Shown: positions 35,178-43,248 of the stretch, in pieces | Layout of the letters: the number at the start of each line of letters is the position of its first letter | Numbering within the stretch: position 1 is the first letter of the stretch | Assembly (NCBI GenBank): GCA_024742475.1 | Contig: JANSYI010000033.1 | Location: 38,355-102,354, forward strand | Direction: 5' to 3' | Length of the DNA: 64,000 bases | From: a bacterium | GTDB lineage: Bacteria; Myxococcota_A; Polyangia; Nannocystales; Nannocystaceae | Notes under the pieces: model-generated | What the model saw: the letters and a program-made list of their open reading frames with translations, nothing else | Database searches by the model: none | What the model was told of the DNA's origin: nothing | Made by a program: the position numbers and the translations under genes

Positions 35178-35993
35178 TCAGCGTGGCGGAACCGGTCGGT
35201 CTCGGTCGGACCACCAGCCGTCGGGCACCACGAACGCCCGCTGCACCGCATCGTCGACGCGCCCCACGAACTTCGGCCGCGAAAGCCCCTGGGCCAGCAC
35301 CGAGGCGGGTCGGGTCGGCGCCAGCTGAACGTGCTCGGGGCTGAGCCACCACGGCTTGTCCAGCTCGGCCCACGGCTGGTCTTCGAAGCGCTGGGCGAAG
35401 TCGGCGGCGTAGTACCAGCGGCCGTGCGCCGCGTTGCGTTCGGCCCCACGGGGGAGGCGCACGTCTTGCGGCGGGGAGAACAGCGCGCCCAGGAGCAGCA
35501 CCTCGCTCTGCGCGGGAAACGGCAGGTCCTCGGGCCACGCACCCTGGGCGCGGGCCCGCTCGGGGAGCGTCAGCTGGCGGTTGGCCAGGTGTGCCAGCTT
35601 CAGGTCGAGGCGGTCGCGACGGCCCGGGCCGATCCACGCGGACGGGTCATCGCCAGCGTCGGCGGCGAGGTAGAACTTCACCGCGACCTCGCGATGCACG
35701 ACCCGTCCCCCGTGGCGGTAGAGCACATCGAGCTCTCCAAGCGTATCGCCGCCGTGCCGGATGGCTCGGTTTGCCGCGAGCACCTCGACGCCCTCGGCGG
35801 CATGCAATGCGGCCAGATGCACGCGCTCGAACCACCGCCCGACCTGCCGGACCGGTTCGCAGCCGGCACCCACGCCCGGTCCCGCGTGCCGGGCCGTCGC
35901 GGCAGCGGCCCCGTGCTCGGACCAGAACGACGGCGTCATCAACGGCGTTGCAGCCGCCAACCACGCGAGGTCGAGCTCCAGCGGGGTGTGCAC
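35178..35993 (-). CDS. DUF1853 family protein
   Basis: A 271-residue soluble protein. LGELDVLYRHGGRVVHREVAVKFYLAADAG, SAWIGPGRRDRLDLKLAHLANRQLTLPE and the C-terminal WWLSPEHV are the conserved core of DUF1853. The E-x-D-x15-E-x-K spacing (GELDVL, HREVAVK) recalls PD-(D/E)XK nuclease folds, an inference only. I chose GTG 35993 because TACGGT ends exactly 6 nt upstream and because an ATG at 36041 would overlap the divergent peptidase start. Converges on the kinase gene with 5 nt between stops. Confidence 0.8.
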   Translation of the reverse strand: MHTPLELDLAWLAAATPLMTPSFWSEHGAAAATARHAGPGVGAGCEPVRQVGRWFERVHLAALHAAEGVEVLAANRAIRHGGDTLGELDVLYRHGGRVVHREVAVKFYLAADAGDDPSAWIGPGRRDRLDLKLAHLANRQLTLPERARAQGAWPEDLPFPAQSEVLLLGALFSPPQDVRLPRGAERNAAHGRWYYAADFAQRFEDQPWAELDKPWWLSPEHVQLAPTRPASVLAQGLSRPKFVGRVDDAVQRAFVVPDGWWSDRDRPVPPR

Positions 35994-35999
35994 CCGCGT

Positions 36000-36005
36000 A
36001 CCGTA
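36000..36005 (-). promoter_or_regulatory. Extended -10-like TGC-TACGGT (minus strand)
   Basis: TACGGT, preceded by TGC, ends exactly 6 nt before the GTG at 35993. Confidence 0.45.
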
Positions 36006-36039
36006 GCAGGCTGGTATCGTCCGCGGCTGAAGGCCCGCC

Positions 36040-38178
36040 ATGTCTCGACACGCTCTCACGCTCGGTCTCGCTGCAACCCTGTGCGCCTGCGCCAACACGC
36101 CGAGCCCCGCCTCCGATGCTCGGCCGCCGGCCTCCGCGGACAGCTCGACACAGACCCAAAACCCGCTCCTCGCCGAGTGGACGGGACCCTACGGAGGCGT
36201 CCCCGCCTTCGGCGAGATGGACCTGTCCGATGTCGAGCCCGCCGCGACGCAGGCCATCGCGGCCCACCTCGCCGAGCTCGACGCGATCGCGAACAACGAC
36301 GAGCCGCCGACGTTCGAGAACACGATCGTCGCAATGCAGGGCGCCGGCGAGGCGATGGAGCGGCTGCAGGTCTACATGGGGATCTGGTCGAGCAACATGT
36401 CGACCCCGCAGTCGCGGGAGATCTTCGGCCGGCTCGCGCCGAAGCTCTCCGAGTACCGCACAAAGATCGTTCAGAACGCGCCGCTGTTCGCCCGCATCAA
36501 GGCGGTCAAAGAGAGCCCCGCGCTTGCGAAGCGCTCCGCACGAGAGCAGCGACTCGTCACTTTGGTCTACAACCGGTTCGCGCGGCAGGGCGCCGACCTC
36601 GACGCGGAAGGCAAGGCTCGCTACGCGCAGATTCAAAGCCGCCTCGCCGAGCTGCACGACGCGTTCGGCAACAACGTGCTCGCCGACGAAGAGCGCACCA
36701 TCGAGCTGGGCCCCGAAGACCTCGGCGGCCTGCCAGAGTCGTTCAAGACGGCGATCAAGAAGGACGGCGAGGACGTCTGGGTGCTGCCCAACACGCGCTC
36801 GGCGATGGACCCGTTCCTCACCTACTCCACCGAGCGCCCGCTGCGAGAGAAGGTCTGGCGCGAATACTACAGCCGCGGAGACCACGGGGACGAGCACGAC
36901 ACCAACGCGCTCATCACCGAGATCCTGGGGCTCCGTCACGAACGCGCCCGGCTGCTGGGCTACGACAACTTCGCCTCGTGGCGCCTCGAGGACCGCATGG
37001 CCAAGACGCCAGCGCGCGCCCGGGAGCTGATGATGAAGGTGTGGCCTGCCGCGATCGCGACCGCAAAGGACGAGGTCGCCGCCATGCAGAAGCTCGCCGA
37101 CGCTGAAAAGGCCGGCATCACCATCGAGCCGTGGGACTACCGCTACTACGCCGAGAAGGTCCGCCAGAAGACCTATGCGCTCGACTCCGACGAGGTGAAG
37201 CAGTACCTGCAGCTCGAGCAGCTGCGAGAGGCCATGTTCATGGTCGCCGGAGAGCTGTTCGGGTTCGCCTTCACACCCGTCCCCGAGGGCACCGTGCCCG
37301 TCTTCCACCCCGACGTGAAGGTCTGGGAGGTCACCGACGCCGCCTCGGGCGAGCACATTGGGCTGTGGTACCTCGACCCGTTCGCGCGGCCCGGCAAGCG
37401 CTCGGGCGCGTGGGCTTCGACCTACCGTTCGAGCCACACCTACGACGGCAAGGTCACCGTCTTGGTGTCCAACAACTCGAACTTCATCAAGGCACCGCCG
37501 GGCCAGCCGGTGCTCGTCTCCGCCGACGACGCTTCCACCTTCTTTCACGAGTTCGGCCACGCGTTGCACTCGCTGAGCAGCAATGTCGAGTACCCGGGGC
37601 TTGCAGGGGGCGTTCGGGACTACACCGAGTTCCAGTCGCAGCTGCTCGAGCGCTGGCTCTTCACCGACGCGGTGATCAACGAGTTCTTGCGCCACACCGA
37701 GACGGGCGAGCCCATGCCCAAAGCGCTGGTCGAGAAGATCCGCAAGGCGTCGACGTTCAACCAAGGCTTCTCCACCACCGAGTATCTCGCCTCGGCGATG
37801 ATGGACCTCGAGCTGCACACGATCGATCCGGCCGGGCTCGACCCCGACACCTTCGAGCGAGAGACGCTGGCAAAGTGGGGCATGCCCAAGGAGATCGTGA
37901 TGCGGCACCGAACCCCGCACTTCGGACATGTGTTCTCGGGTGAAGGCTACGCCGCCGGCTACTACGGCTACCTGTGGGCCGACGTGCTCACCTCCGACGC
38001 GGCCGAGGCGTTCGCCGAAGCCAAAGGCGGGTTCTACGACGAGGCGGTGGCGAAGAAGCTCGTCGAGCACTTGTTTGCGCCGCGCAACGCCGTGGACCCC
38101 GCCGAGGCGTACCGCGCGTTCCGAGGCCGTGACGCCGACGTCAGCGCCTTGATGCGCGACCGCGGGTTCTCGAAGTAG
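36040..38178 (+). CDS. M3-family peptidyl-dipeptidase / oligopeptidase lipoprotein
   Basis: A 712-residue zinc metallopeptidase related to Dcp and oligopeptidase A. A lipoprotein-type signal with CAC near residues 15-17 suggests an envelope location. The helical N-domain is followed by the catalytic FFHEFGHALH (His 503, Glu 504, His 507) with the downstream Glu in EYPGLAGGVRDYTEFQSQLLE. HVFSGEGYAAGYYGYLWADVL is the conserved substrate-binding Tyr/Gly region. An AAGG-like ribosome site precedes the ATG. It overlaps the convergent subtilisin gene by 38 nt at its 3' end. Confidence 0.93.
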   Translation: MSRHALTLGLAATLCACANTPSPASDARPPASADSSTQTQNPLLAEWTGPYGGVPAFGEMDLSDVEPAATQAIAAHLAELDAIANNDEPPTFENTIVAMQGAGEAMERLQVYMGIWSSNMSTPQSREIFGRLAPKLSEYRTKIVQNAPLFARIKAVKESPALAKRSAREQRLVTLVYNRFARQGADLDAEGKARYAQIQSRLAELHDAFGNNVLADEERTIELGPEDLGGLPESFKTAIKKDGEDVWVLPNTRSAMDPFLTYSTERPLREKVWREYYSRGDHGDEHDTNALITEILGLRHERARLLGYDNFASWRLEDRMAKTPARARELMMKVWPAAIATAKDEVAAMQKLADAEKAGITIEPWDYRYYAEKVRQKTYALDSDEVKQYLQLEQLREAMFMVAGELFGFAFTPVPEGTVPVFHPDVKVWEVTDAASGEHIGLWYLDPFARPGKRSGAWASTYRSSHTYDGKVTVLVSNNSNFIKAPPGQPVLVSADDASTFFHEFGHALHSLSSNVEYPGLAGGVRDYTEFQSQLLERWLFTDAVINEFLRHTETGEPMPKALVEKIRKASTFNQGFSTTEYLASAMMDLELHTIDPAGLDPDTFERETLAKWGMPKEIVMRHRTPHFGHVFSGEGYAAGYYGYLWADVLTSDAAEAFAEAKGGFYDEAVAKKLVEHLFAPRNAVDPAEAYRAFRGRDADVSALMRDRGFSK

Positions 38179-40114
38179 CCGCCGCGGCGAAGAGCACGAG
38201 CATCCACCACGAGGGCCGGCCTCCCCCCGCGCGACAGCCCGCCGAGCTGCCCGAAGCTGCCGCGCCCGAGCTCGAGCCCTCCGCCGAGGTGCTGCTGCCC
38301 CCCTCGGGGCTCTGCCCGCTCGTCGTGCCGCCGCTGGTCGTGCCCGACTCGGACGCCGTCCCGCCTCCCACCTCGCCCGAGCTGCCGTCCTCGCCCCCGG
38401 TGGTGTCCGGCGGCACGTAGCCCACCTCGATGACGACCGGCGCGGAGCTGCCCTCCAGCGCCCAGATGCTCGAGCCCACCGCCACCACCTCCCACGTGCC
38501 GACCGGAAAGACGACCTCGGCGAACGAGAACGGCGGTACGTCGTCGACCAGCGGCTGCAGCTCGCCGTTGATCGACAGCTGCACGAACGCGGTGTCGTCA
38601 CTGGCCGCGACGTCGATGGTGGTCGTGAACGTCTGCGCTTCGGTCTGGGTAGCGCCAGGGCTTTCGATGGAGAGCGTCGGCGGCTCGGTCGGGGGCACGA
38701 GCGCAGCCGCGATTGCAGCGGGGGCCTGGGGCAGCGGACCGATCTGCCCGGTGTCGCCTTCGGGCTGTGGCAGCCCCGTCCCCCGCAACACCGCGCGCAT
38801 CTGCTGCGACGTCAGGGGCGGGCCGCCGGCGGCCTTGACCGCGTCTTGCACGAGCGCGGCCACCCCCGCGACCGTCGGCCCGGCGGAGCTCGTGCCGTTG
38901 AACGAGGATGTGTACGCCTGGTTGGGGTCGTCCCCGTAGCTGGCGTACTGCCCGTAGCCGGTGGTGAACACGTCCTGTCCCCAGCCCTGAACGTCGAGCC
39001 GCTCGCCGTAGGTGCTGAAGCCGAGGCGCTCGCGCGTGCCGGGCCGCCCGGCGCCCACCATGATCGCACCCGAGTCGCCGCGGTCGCGGTAGTAGGCGAG
39101 CTCGTCTCGGTCGAGGTCGAGGTCGCCGTTGCCTGCCGTCGCCACGACGACCGCGCCGGCGTCGGTCACCATCCGCGTCGCCAGCCACACCGACTCGGTC
39201 AGCTCGGCCGGACCGAACTCTCCCACGGTGTTCTCGCCCACCTGCATCTCGAGCAAGATGACGTCGCCGACGTCACCATCGGCCGCGGCGGCGATGATCG
39301 CTTCGGGGCGTCGCGAGCCACTCTCCACGGTCAGCTCGGGGTACACACCGAGCGTCGAGTCGGGGGCGATGCCCGTGACGCCGTAGCCGTTGTCGCCGGC
39401 GATCAAGACCCCGGCCACCGCGGTGCCGTGGTTGCCGTCGGTAATGCCCTCGAGTGCCGCGAAGTCGGGCGTCTGACCGGGCTCAGGGACCAGCGAGCCC
39501 TCGTTCCACTCCTCGTGCTCGACGAGCCACGCGTACTCGATGTCGGCCAGCCGCACGCTCGCGCCCCGGTAGCCCAGGGCCCACGCTCCGACGGCGTCCA
39601 CGCCCGGGTCGGGGCCGAGGTAGCCTTGCAACGCGGTCAGGTCGGGGGTGGGCGGCGCGATGTCCAGCGGAGGTGGCGGCGGCACCCGTGGGCTGAGGCT
39701 GACGAATTCGACGTCGTGCCGCGCCTGCAGGGCACGCGCATCCTCGAGCGTGGCGCCCTGCACCTCGAACAGACCCAGCAGGTCCGGCTGCGCGCGCCCA
39801 GTACGGGCGAGCGCGCGGGCGGCCACCCGCTCGAGTGAGGGCACGTCGTCGAAGACGGGCCGCAGGGTCAGACCCCGGGCGTCGAGCCACCGCCGGAGCC
39901 CCTCCAGGTCGATGCCAGCCTCGCTGTGCAAGCGCCCAGCCGGATCGAGCCGAGCACGGGCGGCGTCGGAGAACTTCACCACGGTGCGATGGGGGTCTGC
40001 GCCTGCGACCAGTGGCCGCTTGGCCAGCGGGGCCCTCGGTCGCGCGGCGGCCGCGGGTCCAGCGAGCAGCCCCATGCTCGCGACGACGAGGACCGCCCAC
40101 CCACGAGACGACAT
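38141..40114 (-). CDS. Subtilisin-like serine protease (S8) with MYXO-CTERM-like tail
   Basis: A 657-residue secreted protease. Signal peptide about 1-23, an inhibitor-like prodomain (about 40-145), then the S8 domain with Asp 191 (RLADIEYA), His 229 (GNHGTAVAG) and Ser 409 (NGTSSAGP). A beta-sandwich region (about 495-590) precedes a Ser/Thr/Gly/Glu-rich linker. The C-terminus has a Cys (AGCRAGGG), a hydrophobic helix with a double Trp and a terminal Arg cluster. ATG 40114 is supported by a TAGACT box 6 nt upstream. The anchor tail is encoded within the overlap with the M3 peptidase. Confidence 0.9.
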   Translation of the reverse strand: MSSRGWAVLVVASMGLLAGPAAAARPRAPLAKRPLVAGADPHRTVVKFSDAARARLDPAGRLHSEAGIDLEGLRRWLDARGLTLRPVFDDVPSLERVAARALARTGRAQPDLLGLFEVQGATLEDARALQARHDVEFVSLSPRVPPPPPLDIAPPTPDLTALQGYLGPDPGVDAVGAWALGYRGASVRLADIEYAWLVEHEEWNEGSLVPEPGQTPDFAALEGITDGNHGTAVAGVLIAGDNGYGVTGIAPDSTLGVYPELTVESGSRRPEAIIAAAADGDVGDVILLEMQVGENTVGEFGPAELTESVWLATRMVTDAGAVVVATAGNGDLDLDRDELAYYRDRGDSGAIMVGAGRPGTRERLGFSTYGERLDVQGWGQDVFTTGYGQYASYGDDPNQAYTSSFNGTSSAGPTVAGVAALVQDAVKAAGGPPLTSQQMRAVLRGTGLPQPEGDTGQIGPLPQAPAAIAAALVPPTEPPTLSIESPGATQTEAQTFTTTIDVAASDDTAFVQLSINGELQPLVDDVPPFSFAEVVFPVGTWEVVAVGSSIWALEGSSAPVVIEVGYVPPDTTGGEDGSSGEVGGGTASESGTTSGGTTSGQSPEGGSSTSAEGSSSGAAASGSSAGCRAGGGRPSWWMLVLFAAAATSRTRGRASRR

Positions 40115-40120
40115 GCGGGA

Positions 40121-40126
40121 AGTCTA
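40121..40126 (-). promoter_or_regulatory. -10-like hexamer TAGACT (minus strand)
   Basis: TAGACT ends exactly 6 nt before the subtilisin ATG at 40114. Confidence 0.45.
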
Positions 40127-40191
40127 GCGTGCGCGCGCCACGGCCGCGATCGAAGGGATGGATCGGCGCCGCACCCCGACCCACCACGGCA

Positions 40192-40224
40192 GAAGCCCGC
40201 GGCTCGAAGGAGCGCGCGGGCTTC
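40192..40224 (-). terminator. Strong GC hairpin, possible terminator
   Basis: GAAGCCCGCG plus GCTC pair with GAGC and CGCGGGCTTC across a GAAG loop with one bulged base, 21 nt past the stop of the 54-residue ORF. There is no U-tract on either strand, so it may instead be an RNA-stabilising element. Confidence 0.4.
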
Positions 40225-40244
40225 GAAGCGCCGGCGAGGTGCGG

Positions 40245-40409
40245 TCAGTTGCCGAGGGCGGTCTCGGTCTCTACGACGCGTAGATGGGCCGCTCGCGGCA
40301 CGGTCGGGACCGTCTGGGGGGCTTGCGCGTCGTCCGCTGCGTCGCAGTCGACGCGCTTGAGGATCCAGACACCGTGCTCGACGCAGAACTCGCTTCGGTA
40401 TTCCCGCAT
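40245..40409 (-). CDS. 54-residue hypothetical protein
   Basis: A small ORF beginning MREYRSEFCVEHGVWILKRV and continuing through an Ala/Pro/Thr-rich segment. It has two cysteines and no signal. Codons are strongly GC3-biased like neighbouring genes, and a TACAGT box ends 9 nt before the ATG at 40409, so it looks expressed. No family recognised. Confidence 0.5.
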   Translation of the reverse strand: MREYRSEFCVEHGVWILKRVDCDAADDAQAPQTVPTVPRAAHLRVVETETALGN

Positions 40410-40418
40410 TGCTCGTCC

Positions 40419-40424
40419 ACTGTA
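40419..40424 (-). promoter_or_regulatory. -10-like hexamer TACAGT (minus strand)
   Basis: TACAGT ends 9 nt before the ATG at 40409, suggesting that the small ORF has its own promoter although it lies 79 nt after the selenoprotein gene. Confidence 0.35.
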
Positions 40425-40488
40425 CGGACCGCGTCCCAAAAATCCATGACGGTCTGATTTCACGGCCGCGGCCGGGCCGCCCACGGGC

Positions 40489-40839
40489 TCAGTCCGCGGG
40501 CCCGAAGACCTTCGTGAACAGCTCCTCGTTGAAGCCCACGAGCAAGGTCTTGCCGACCCTGAGGGTGGGTGCACGCAGGTTGCCCGTGGGCCCGAGCATC
40601 GCGTCGGCGGCCTCGGATGACTGCAACGCGTCGCCCTTGAATGTCGTCAGCTTCTTCCCTTTCGCCACGTGCAGCGCCGTCGATTCGGCGAGCATCGACT
40701 CGGCAACGTCGCGGCCGAGCTTGCGGCTGGCCGGTACCTTCTCTTGGGCCTCGAGCCCTCTTGCGTCCATGAACTTGGACGCTCGCGTGCAGCTCGTTCA
40801 GCCGTTGCGGTGGTAGTGCCACTGGATCTTCTTTGCCAT
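40489..40839 (-). CDS. ArsC-family selenoprotein (TGA decoded as Sec)
   Basis: The full product is 116 residues, reading through the TGA at 40798-40800 as residue 14. The N-terminus WHYHRNG-U-TSC places Sec 14 three residues before Cys 17, a UxxC redox motif replacing the CxxC of a thioredoxin-like fold. The C-terminal half (DAMLGPTGNLRAPTLRVGKTLLVGFNEELF, where Pro 97 or nearby is the cis-Pro) matches the ArsC family (seleno)protein group I recall from Deltaproteobacteria and Myxococcota. The ATG at 40839 has a perfect AAGGAG ribosome site 6 nt upstream, and a hairpin follows the TGA. Standard annotation would start at the internal ATG 40770 and lose the active site. Confidence 0.88.
40763..40782 (-). 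promoter_or_regulatory. Bacterial SECIS-like hairpin
   Basis: On the minus strand GCGTCC pairs with GGACGC; an extra A-U pair leaves the loop AGTTCA, with G second. It starts 15 nt after the TGA, so the apical loop lies about 22 nt downstream, within the range for bacterial SECIS elements read by SelB. Confidence 0.75.
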
Positions 40840-40845
40840 GCGGGT

Positions 40846-40851
40846 CTCCTT
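40846..40851 (-). promoter_or_regulatory. Ribosome-binding site fixing the selenoprotein start
   Basis: AAGGAG on the minus strand lies 6 nt before the ATG at 40839, confirming that translation begins upstream of the in-frame TGA. Confidence 0.8.
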
Positions 40852-40880
40852 CGGGGGCCCTTGTAGCAGAGAAGACGCCG

Positions 40881-41816
40881 CTACAACGCGTCGCAATCGC
40901 AGCCCCACGACTCGGGCAGCGACGGGCAGGTGACCTGCGCGATGGCGCGGTGACCTTCGGAGTTGGGGTGGATGTAGTCGAACCCGCGCAGCTCGGGGCG
41001 CATGAAGAAGCGCGGCACTGCGGCCGCCCGCTCGGCGTCGGCCGCGAGCGCCGCCTCGTACGCCTCGGGCTCGAGATCGGCGTGCGCCTTCTTCCAGCTT
41101 CGGTCCTTCTCCAGCAGCCGACGCATGGTCTCGACGTCGCGAAGCTCGGCCAGCTCGTCTCGGAGCGCGGAGTCGTAGAGGTCGATGCCGATGTCGACCA
41201 CCTCGGACGGCGACCAGTCGTCGTCGGCCTCGACGGTGCGCTTGGCGGCGTAGCGACCCAGCGCGGCCTGGGGCTCATTGCGCCCCATGACGTAGTCGAC
41301 GACCAGCTGCGTGGCGTCGCGCTTGGCCAGGCCGTCCAGCCCCTTGAACTTGCTCAAGCCGTCCCTGCCCCACGGCTGCGGGCTGAGCACGACCGCCTTC
41401 ATGCCGACCCCGTGGGCGAGCTCGACCAACCCCTTGATGTAGTGGTTGGTCATCTCGGGCATGCCGATGCTGTTGACCCCGGTCGCCACGATCGCCCAGT
41501 GCTCGTACTCCTCGGCGCGCAGGTTGATGTAGCGGTTCTTGAGCACCTGCCCTCGAAAGCGCTGCTTCATCTGCAGCGCGCCGATGCCCGTCTTCGAGAG
41601 GTTGCGAACCTCGACGTTCTCGCACACGCCACCGATGCGCTTGTGGAAGGAGTCTCCCGCAAACGCACCGATCGAGCCGGCGATCACCGTGACCTTGACC
41701 GGCTTGTCCGCCTTCTTCCAGCGCCACGTCGGCGCCGGCTCTTCGCTTTCGGGGATGGGCGGGGTGGCGGCGAGTGCCGTCGCGAGACCGAGCGGGCCGA
41801 GCAGGGAGAGAGCCAC
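40881..41816 (-). CDS. SGNH/GDSL-like secreted protein
   Basis: A 311-residue protein with an N-terminal hydrophobic signal (about 1-17). VTVIAGSIGAFAGDSF occupies the GDSL block I position but reads GS rather than GDS. A central IVATGVNSIGMPEM recalls the Asn block, and GFDYIHPNSEGH carries the D-x-x-H catalytic pair. Two cysteines close the C-terminus (GCDCD). The start is GTG at 41816, with TTGACG, 17 nt, CACACT just upstream. It sits at the distal end of the dlt-like cluster, so it may be an extracytoplasmic acyltransferase or esterase on the same glycan. Confidence 0.72.
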   Translation of the reverse strand: MALSLLGPLGLATALAATPPIPESEEPAPTWRWKKADKPVKVTVIAGSIGAFAGDSFHKRIGGVCENVEVRNLSKTGIGALQMKQRFRGQVLKNRYINLRAEEYEHWAIVATGVNSIGMPEMTNHYIKGLVELAHGVGMKAVVLSPQPWGRDGLSKFKGLDGLAKRDATQLVVDYVMGRNEPQAALGRYAAKRTVEADDDWSPSEVVDIGIDLYDSALRDELAELRDVETMRRLLEKDRSWKKAHADLEPEAYEAALAADAERAAAVPRFFMRPELRGFDYIHPNSEGHRAIAQVTCPSLPESWGCDCDAL

Positions 41817-41822
41817 CGAGGC

Positions 41823-41851
41823 AGTGTGCGGTGCCCCTCAAACGCCGTCAA
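41823..41851 (-). promoter_or_regulatory. Sigma70-like promoter TTGACG-17-CACACT
   Basis: -35 TTGACG (41846-41851), a 17-bp spacer and -10 CACACT (41823-41828) on the minus strand. The -10 ends exactly 6 nt before the GTG at 41816. Confidence 0.5.
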
Positions 41852-41907
41852 CGATTCCACGAAGTCGACGTCGCTTGACCTAGCAGGCTGTGGTGCAACG
41901 CGGCGCG

Positions 41908-43245
41908 TCAGCCCTTCAGACGATGCGCGACGTAGCCTGCCACGAGCGCGTCGTAGATCCACCCGCCGAGCACTTCGCGCCCGGCGTGGTTGAGGTGCTT
42001 GCGATCGGGTGCGGCCAGCGGCGGTTTCTTGCGCCTCCACGCCGAAAGACTGCCCTTGCCACCCATCGCGGTGAAGCTGTCGAAGAATGCGCACCCGGCC
42101 TCCTTGGCGGCTTGCCGCTGCGCCTCGACCACGTCGCCGAGCACGGCGGAGACGTCGAAGTCGAGCGACTTCGAGCGATCGGTCATCGCGGTGACGAGAC
42201 ACGACGCCTCTGGCTTGCCGGCGCGCACCTTCTCGATGCCTTCGACGAACTCGGCCGTGTACTGCGCGGGCTTGATCTTCTTGTTCGCCAGGCGACGCGT
42301 GTCGTTGCCCCCGAAGGTGAACACCAACAGCGCGGGATCCCGCTGCTTCACCTGCGCGGCAATGTGGGCGTCGTCCCAGGCGTGCATGCGCTTGGTGAAG
42401 GCGCCCAGCCAGCTGAACTGATCCCACACCACGCCCTGCTTGGTCTCGAGCACCACCCCGTAGGCCCTGGCCTGCCCGCCGCCGCCGGGTTTGACCGTGA
42501 CCGAGTGCGGACCGGGTTCGACGTCGAGCGTGTGAAACGCGTCGGCGAGCGCCTCGGCCCTGGTGTCGAGCACCACGGGCTCACCGCCGTCGACCTGCAG
42601 CTTCAGCCGCCCTCCACGAGGCTGCGTGGCGTACCAAAGCTCGATGTGAGACGCCGAGGACCCCTGGCCCTTCTTGCGCGTGGCGATCCGCGTGCTCGCC
42701 CCGCCCGTGCTCCAGAACGTCGCCCCGCCCAGGCCATAGTGACCGTCGCGCTTGCAGAGGTAGCCGATGTAGCAGTGCTCCCAGCCCTTGCCGCGCAGGT
42801 CGACCCAGCGATGGATGTAGTTGGTCATGTAGCGCTGCAGCAGGACCAGGCCGGCTCCGCCGTCGCCAAAGCGAGTCTGAAACTTGCCGCGCATGATCGA
42901 CGGCAGGTCGTCCATGCCGATCATCGACGCGCCCAGATGCACGACGCGGACGACGGACTGCTCGCCATCATCGAGAGCGGCGAGCTGGTCGTAGAAGTAC
43001 GCCAGCGCTTCGGGGTTCTCGACCCGGTGGTGGGGCTCGGTCGGGTCGTCCGGGCGGGGGCTCCACGCGGGCTCGGCCGGTGCCGCCTTGGGCTCGGGTT
43101 CGGGCGCGGCCTGGGGCGCCTCGACCTCGGCGATGGCGGCCGGATCGGTCTCGGGCTGCACCGCCGCCGGCGATTCCGAGCCGGGTTCTGGCTGGGGGGA
43201 CGAGCACGCGACCAGAGTCAGCGCGATGCACAACGTCGCTCGCAT
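41908..43245 (-). CDS. SGNH-family lipoprotein of the dlt-like cluster
   Basis: A 445-residue lipoprotein (LVAC lipobox, Cys 14) with a Pro/Glu/Ala-rich linker to about residue 70. Block I reads VVHLGASMIGMD, keeping Ser 107 but with Ala in place of the Asp of GDS. VFTFGGNDTRRL (Asn block) and PDRKHLNHAG (D-x-x-H) are intact. A beta-sandwich insertion (about 190-260) lies between. It is a paralogue of the SGNH protein at 46603-48225, sharing RFGDGGAGL and KRDGHYGLGGA. The start is 3 nt after the sulfotransferase stop. Comparable to DltD in context. Confidence 0.8.
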   Translation of the reverse strand: MRATLCIALTLVACSSPQPEPGSESPAAVQPETDPAAIAEVEAPQAAPEPEPKAAPAEPAWSPRPDDPTEPHHRVENPEALAYFYDQLAALDDGEQSVVRVVHLGASMIGMDDLPSIMRGKFQTRFGDGGAGLVLLQRYMTNYIHRWVDLRGKGWEHCYIGYLCKRDGHYGLGGATFWSTGGASTRIATRKKGQGSSASHIELWYATQPRGGRLKLQVDGGEPVVLDTRAEALADAFHTLDVEPGPHSVTVKPGGGGQARAYGVVLETKQGVVWDQFSWLGAFTKRMHAWDDAHIAAQVKQRDPALLVFTFGGNDTRRLANKKIKPAQYTAEFVEGIEKVRAGKPEASCLVTAMTDRSKSLDFDVSAVLGDVVEAQRQAAKEAGCAFFDSFTAMGGKGSLSAWRRKKPPLAAPDRKHLNHAGREVLGGWIYDALVAGYVAHRLKG

Positions 43246-43248
43246 GGT

